In this document: one piece after another, positions 6,068 to 8,115 of the stretch | Layout of the letters: each line of letters opens with the position of its first letter | Numbering within the stretch: position 1 is the stretch's first letter | Source of the DNA: an uncultured Rhodospirillaceae bacterium | Lineage (GTDB): Bacteria > Pseudomonadota > Alphaproteobacteria > CAAGCB01 > CAG-977 | Direction: 5' to 3' | Assembly: GCA_900553035.1 (NCBI GenBank) | Contig: USCC01000094.1 | Coordinates: forward strand, 1-8,115 | DNA length: 8,115 nt | Translations under genes and position numbers: made by a program | The notes under the pieces: generated by a model | What the model saw: the letters and a program-made list of their open reading frames with translations, nothing else | The model's database searches: none | What the model was told of the DNA's origin: nothing

Positions 6068-7123
6068 ATGAATGTCAAACGTATCGCTGTTTTGTCCGCC
6101 TTAAGCCTGCTTGTCCTGTCGTCCCGTGCCGTGGCTCAGCAGGGGAGTTCCATCTGGGATGCCCCCTCTGACGAAAGCCGTTATTTCCAGAAGAAAACAA
6201 CAACGACGGGCGCTGACATCAAAAAGCGCTATGGCCGGAAACAGGCGAAAAAATCGACCTTCAAACGTCAGGTTTACAAAGGGCCGACCCCTGAGGAAAT
6301 CGCAACGCAGGCTTTTTACAAGGCGCAGGAAAATTTCCGCGCCGCGCTTCCGAAAGGCGCTTATGACGTTCGTTTTGAAAAGCTGGACTATAATGTGCCG
6401 TCGGATACGCTTGTTCTGACGAATTTGACGGTAACGCCGAAAAATGCGGGATCTTCCGGAGCGAGCGTTCCTTATATCATGAAGGCCGAAACGGTCGAAG
6501 TCATGGGATTCAATCTGGGCGAAAAAGCCGGGACGCCGATGCGAGAGGACGGCCAGACCGTCATTTCAAAAATCGACCTGCCCGTTTATAACGAAAAAAA
6601 CGTCAAAGTCGGGAAAATGGAACTTGAACGCCTGGATATCCGCGGACCGTTCATGAAAGCTCTGCCGGAAGGCGGCGGTAAGTTCGGCCTTGTGAATCTG
6701 ACGGGGTTCAAGCTGGAAAAAATTATCAATGAGACGGTTCTGAATAATATCGTGCGATCCAAAATCTTCTCTGCGAACCAGGCGTCGTTTTCGGACGTGA
6801 CGGTTCCGGCCGGTTTCATTGACGCCCTTAAAAATCAGACGCTGGGCGGATTTGCCTTCCGTGAGGCCAGCATCAACAACGAGCGCGTCACGTCAACCGC
6901 AGGGGCAGAGGCCGCTCTGACGTCTTATTCGGCGCGTGTCCTGAACCCGGATCTGGTTCTGGGGGCACGGATGGAAGCGCAGAAAAAGCAGCCGGTCGTC
7001 AGCCTGTCGCGAATTAAGGAAAACGCCGAACGGAACAAAAAGGAACGGGCCGCGCTTGACAGCGAAAAGGAACAGCTGAACGCCGAACGCGAAGCTTCGG
7101 ACAAAGATCCGGACGCACGGTAA
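6068..7123 (+). CDS. Exported protein of unknown function with charged C-terminal helix
   Basis: A 351-residue protein that I do not recognise. It starts MNVKRIAVLSALSLLVLSS and has a signal-peptidase-I site after A-V-A (residues 21-23). There is no lipobox Cys, so it is probably periplasmic or secreted. After cleavage comes a short Asp/Ser segment, then a strongly basic stretch (about 42-71), then P-T-P-E-E. Residues from about 95 look like beta strands in the pattern Y-D-V-R-F-E-K-L-D-Y then D-T-L-V-L-T-N-L-T-V. This faintly resembles strand repeats in AsmA-like periplasmic proteins, but I would not assign that family. The last 40 residues are Lys/Glu/Arg-rich and likely helical or coiled-coil. 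No cysteines or enzyme motifs stand out. It begins a new transcription unit after the pepN terminator and is followed 24 bp later by the pentapeptide-repeat gene, suggesting cotranscription. Confidence 0.8.
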   Translation: MNVKRIAVLSALSLLVLSSRAVAQQGSSIWDAPSDESRYFQKKTTTTGADIKKRYGRKQAKKSTFKRQVYKGPTPEEIATQAFYKAQENFRAALPKGAYDVRFEKLDYNVPSDTLVLTNLTVTPKNAGSSGASVPYIMKAETVEVMGFNLGEKAGTPMREDGQTVISKIDLPVYNEKNVKVGKMELERLDIRGPFMKALPEGGGKFGLVNLTGFKLEKIINETVLNNIVRSKIFSANQASFSDVTVPAGFIDALKNQTLGGFAFREASINNERVTSTAGAEAALTSYSARVLNPDLVLGARMEAQKKQPVVSLSRIKENAERNKKERAALDSEKEQLNAEREASDKDPDAR

Positions 7124-7147
7124 GCCAAACAGGAAGAGCCCGCATCC

Positions 7148-8115
7148 ATGGTCATGAAACCCGGAGACAATGATTACTGGCCCGAGAAGGCGCCCAGGGA
7201 AAGGCCGAAGCCTTCCAGCGCGCTGAGCAAACGCCCCGCCCCCAAGCTTGTCGATGACAGCGAGGGGCCGAGCTATATCCTGCCCGGGATTCAGCTGTCT
7301 GACCCCCTGACGGCGGGACGGAAGGTTTTTGACGGATGGCGGCAGGATCCCGAGGCTCTTCTGGTCGTTGAAGGACTGGCTCAGGGGCAGGGATTTGCGG
7401 GATCCGATTTTTCCGGGGTGGATTTTTCCGGTGCTTCCCTGTCGTTCATTGATTTAAGCGGCGCGGATCTGACAAATGCCAATCTGGCGGGCGTTGACTT
7501 GCGGGGGGCGGATTTAAGCGGCGCGGATCTGCGGGGCGTTAATCTGGAATCGGCCAATTTGGAAGGAGCCAATCTGGAAGGGGCGCTGTTGGACGGCGCG
7601 TATCTGAAAAACGCCGTCATCGCCGGCGTGAAAATGGCCAAAAAAGCGCTGAACGAGCTGGAAAAGATGCAGCAACTTCAGCAGCAGGCCGAAGAAGGGA
7701 CGCTTGATCTGCGCCGGGTGAATCTGAAATATCTGGATCTGCGGCGTCTGGATCTGCGGGGTGTTGATTTGACAGGAGTTGACCTGTCGGGCGTCAACCT
7801 TGTCGGCGTCAATCTGTCGGGGGCGAAGGTTGATCCGATGTATCTGGACGGGACATACGCTTTCCGCCAGATGCCGGGGCGTCGCCTGGATATCCGGGAA
7901 GGCAATCTGGCGGGCGCGGATCTGACGACGGTGAACCAGCTTCGTGCGCGGAAGGAGGAGCTGGATATTTTGCGGCAGAAACGCCTTGACGCACGTGCGG
8001 CCGGAGAGCGTGCGGCCGAGGAACAGGCGCGCGCCGAAGAAGAACGCCGCCGCCGGGCGGCTGAAGAACAGGCCGTTTTTCCGAGCGCACACCGGGAGAC
8101 CCGGGCGGAACCCGA
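7148..8115 (+). CDS. Pentapeptide-repeat protein with coiled-coil linker and tail; runs off right edge
   Basis: Open from ATG 7148 to the window end (322 codons visible). AGGAAGAG (7131-7138) lies 9 bases upstream; a second in-frame ATG at 7154 is less well spaced. Residues 1-80 are polar and Pro-rich, with no signal peptide, so it is probably cytoplasmic. Residues 83-163 form a clear A-[DN]-L-x-x block of about 16 pentapeptides (such as L-S-G-A-D-L-T-N-A-N-L). A Gln/Glu/Lys helical linker (164-184) leads to a second block at 185-227 (D-L-R-G-V-D-L-T-G-V). A short piece around 249-258 (N-L-A-G-A-D-L) comes next. From about 262 the protein is Arg/Glu/Ala-rich and likely a long coiled coil. Pentapeptide repeats fold as a right-handed quadrilateral beta-helix. 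Some members mimic DNA and protect gyrase, but many have no known role, and nothing here identifies a target. Confidence 0.9.
   Translation, partial: MVMKPGDNDYWPEKAPRERPKPSSALSKRPAPKLVDDSEGPSYILPGIQLSDPLTAGRKVFDGWRQDPEALLVVEGLAQGQGFAGSDFSGVDFSGASLSFIDLSGADLTNANLAGVDLRGADLSGADLRGVNLESANLEGANLEGALLDGAYLKNAVIAGVKMAKKALNELEKMQQLQQQAEEGTLDLRRVNLKYLDLRRLDLRGVDLTGVDLSGVNLVGVNLSGAKVDPMYLDGTYAFRQMPGRRLDIREGNLAGADLTTVNQLRARKEELDILRQKRLDARAAGERAAEEQARAEEERRRRAAEEQAVFPSAHRETRAEP
7451..7531 (+). repeat. Exact 21-bp direct repeat, 60 bp apart, inside the pentapeptide block
   Basis: The sequence beginning gatttaagcggcgcggatct occurs at 7451-7471 and again at 7511-7531, with 21 identical bases. The 60-bp offset equals four pentapeptides, one full coil of the beta-helix. 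Identity including third positions suggests a relatively recent in-frame duplication of one coil, or gene conversion between coils. Confidence 0.8.

Noticed and set aside
7514..8092. Antisense open frame with repeated Gln-Ile (QI) units opposite the pentapeptide gene
   Set aside because: The apparent repeats are the reverse reading of the A-[DN]-L-x-x codons; the plus frame is the real one.

Overview
The window reads as chromosomal DNA of a Gram-negative bacterium. Base composition is moderately GC-rich and genes are closely spaced, with Shine-Dalgarno starts, Sec-type signal peptides, a gamma-proteobacterial-type aminopeptidase N and a MutY repair glycosylase. MutY details (for example the 'DPYRVWVSEIMLQQT' block) make an alphaproteobacterium my best guess. 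This rests on family resemblance recalled from memory and is not proven. I see no rRNA, tRNA, CRISPR array, transposase or integrase.

Left part (1-2247, minus strand). Positions 1-1026 hold the 5' part of a secreted, extremely cysteine-rich repeat protein that runs off the left edge. Its signal peptide and its mature region are in different reading frames, and the break can be placed at a G5-A-G4 tract (945-954). A convincing sigma-70-type promoter lies upstream (1059-1087). Its -35 box is the first of three TTGCCA-like boxes repeated every 11 bp. Next comes mutY (1227-2247). Its frame is also broken, near A-rich tracts just ahead of the catalytic Glu, and its iron-sulfur cysteine spacing is unusual.

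Middle (2329-5941, plus strand). Divergent from mutY is a DUF805 membrane protein with an N-terminal domain resembling a small OB/cold-shock fold. Then comes pepN (3053-5941), a complete M1 zinc aminopeptidase with all catalytic residues and an unrecognised C-terminal extension of about 78 residues. A strong hairpin-plus-T-tract terminator (5955-5989) ends this block.

Right part (6068-8115, plus strand). An unrecognised exported protein of 351 residues is followed after 24 bp by a pentapeptide-repeat protein running off the right edge. The spacing suggests one transcript. The pentapeptide protein has two solenoid blocks split by a coiled-coil linker and ends in a charged helical tail.

The housekeeping genes (mutY, pepN) appear functionally unrelated to each other. 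The least explained parts are the Cys-rich secreted protein with its possible on/off tract and boxed promoter, and the exported-protein/pentapeptide pair. I find no clear evidence of a defined new multi-gene system.
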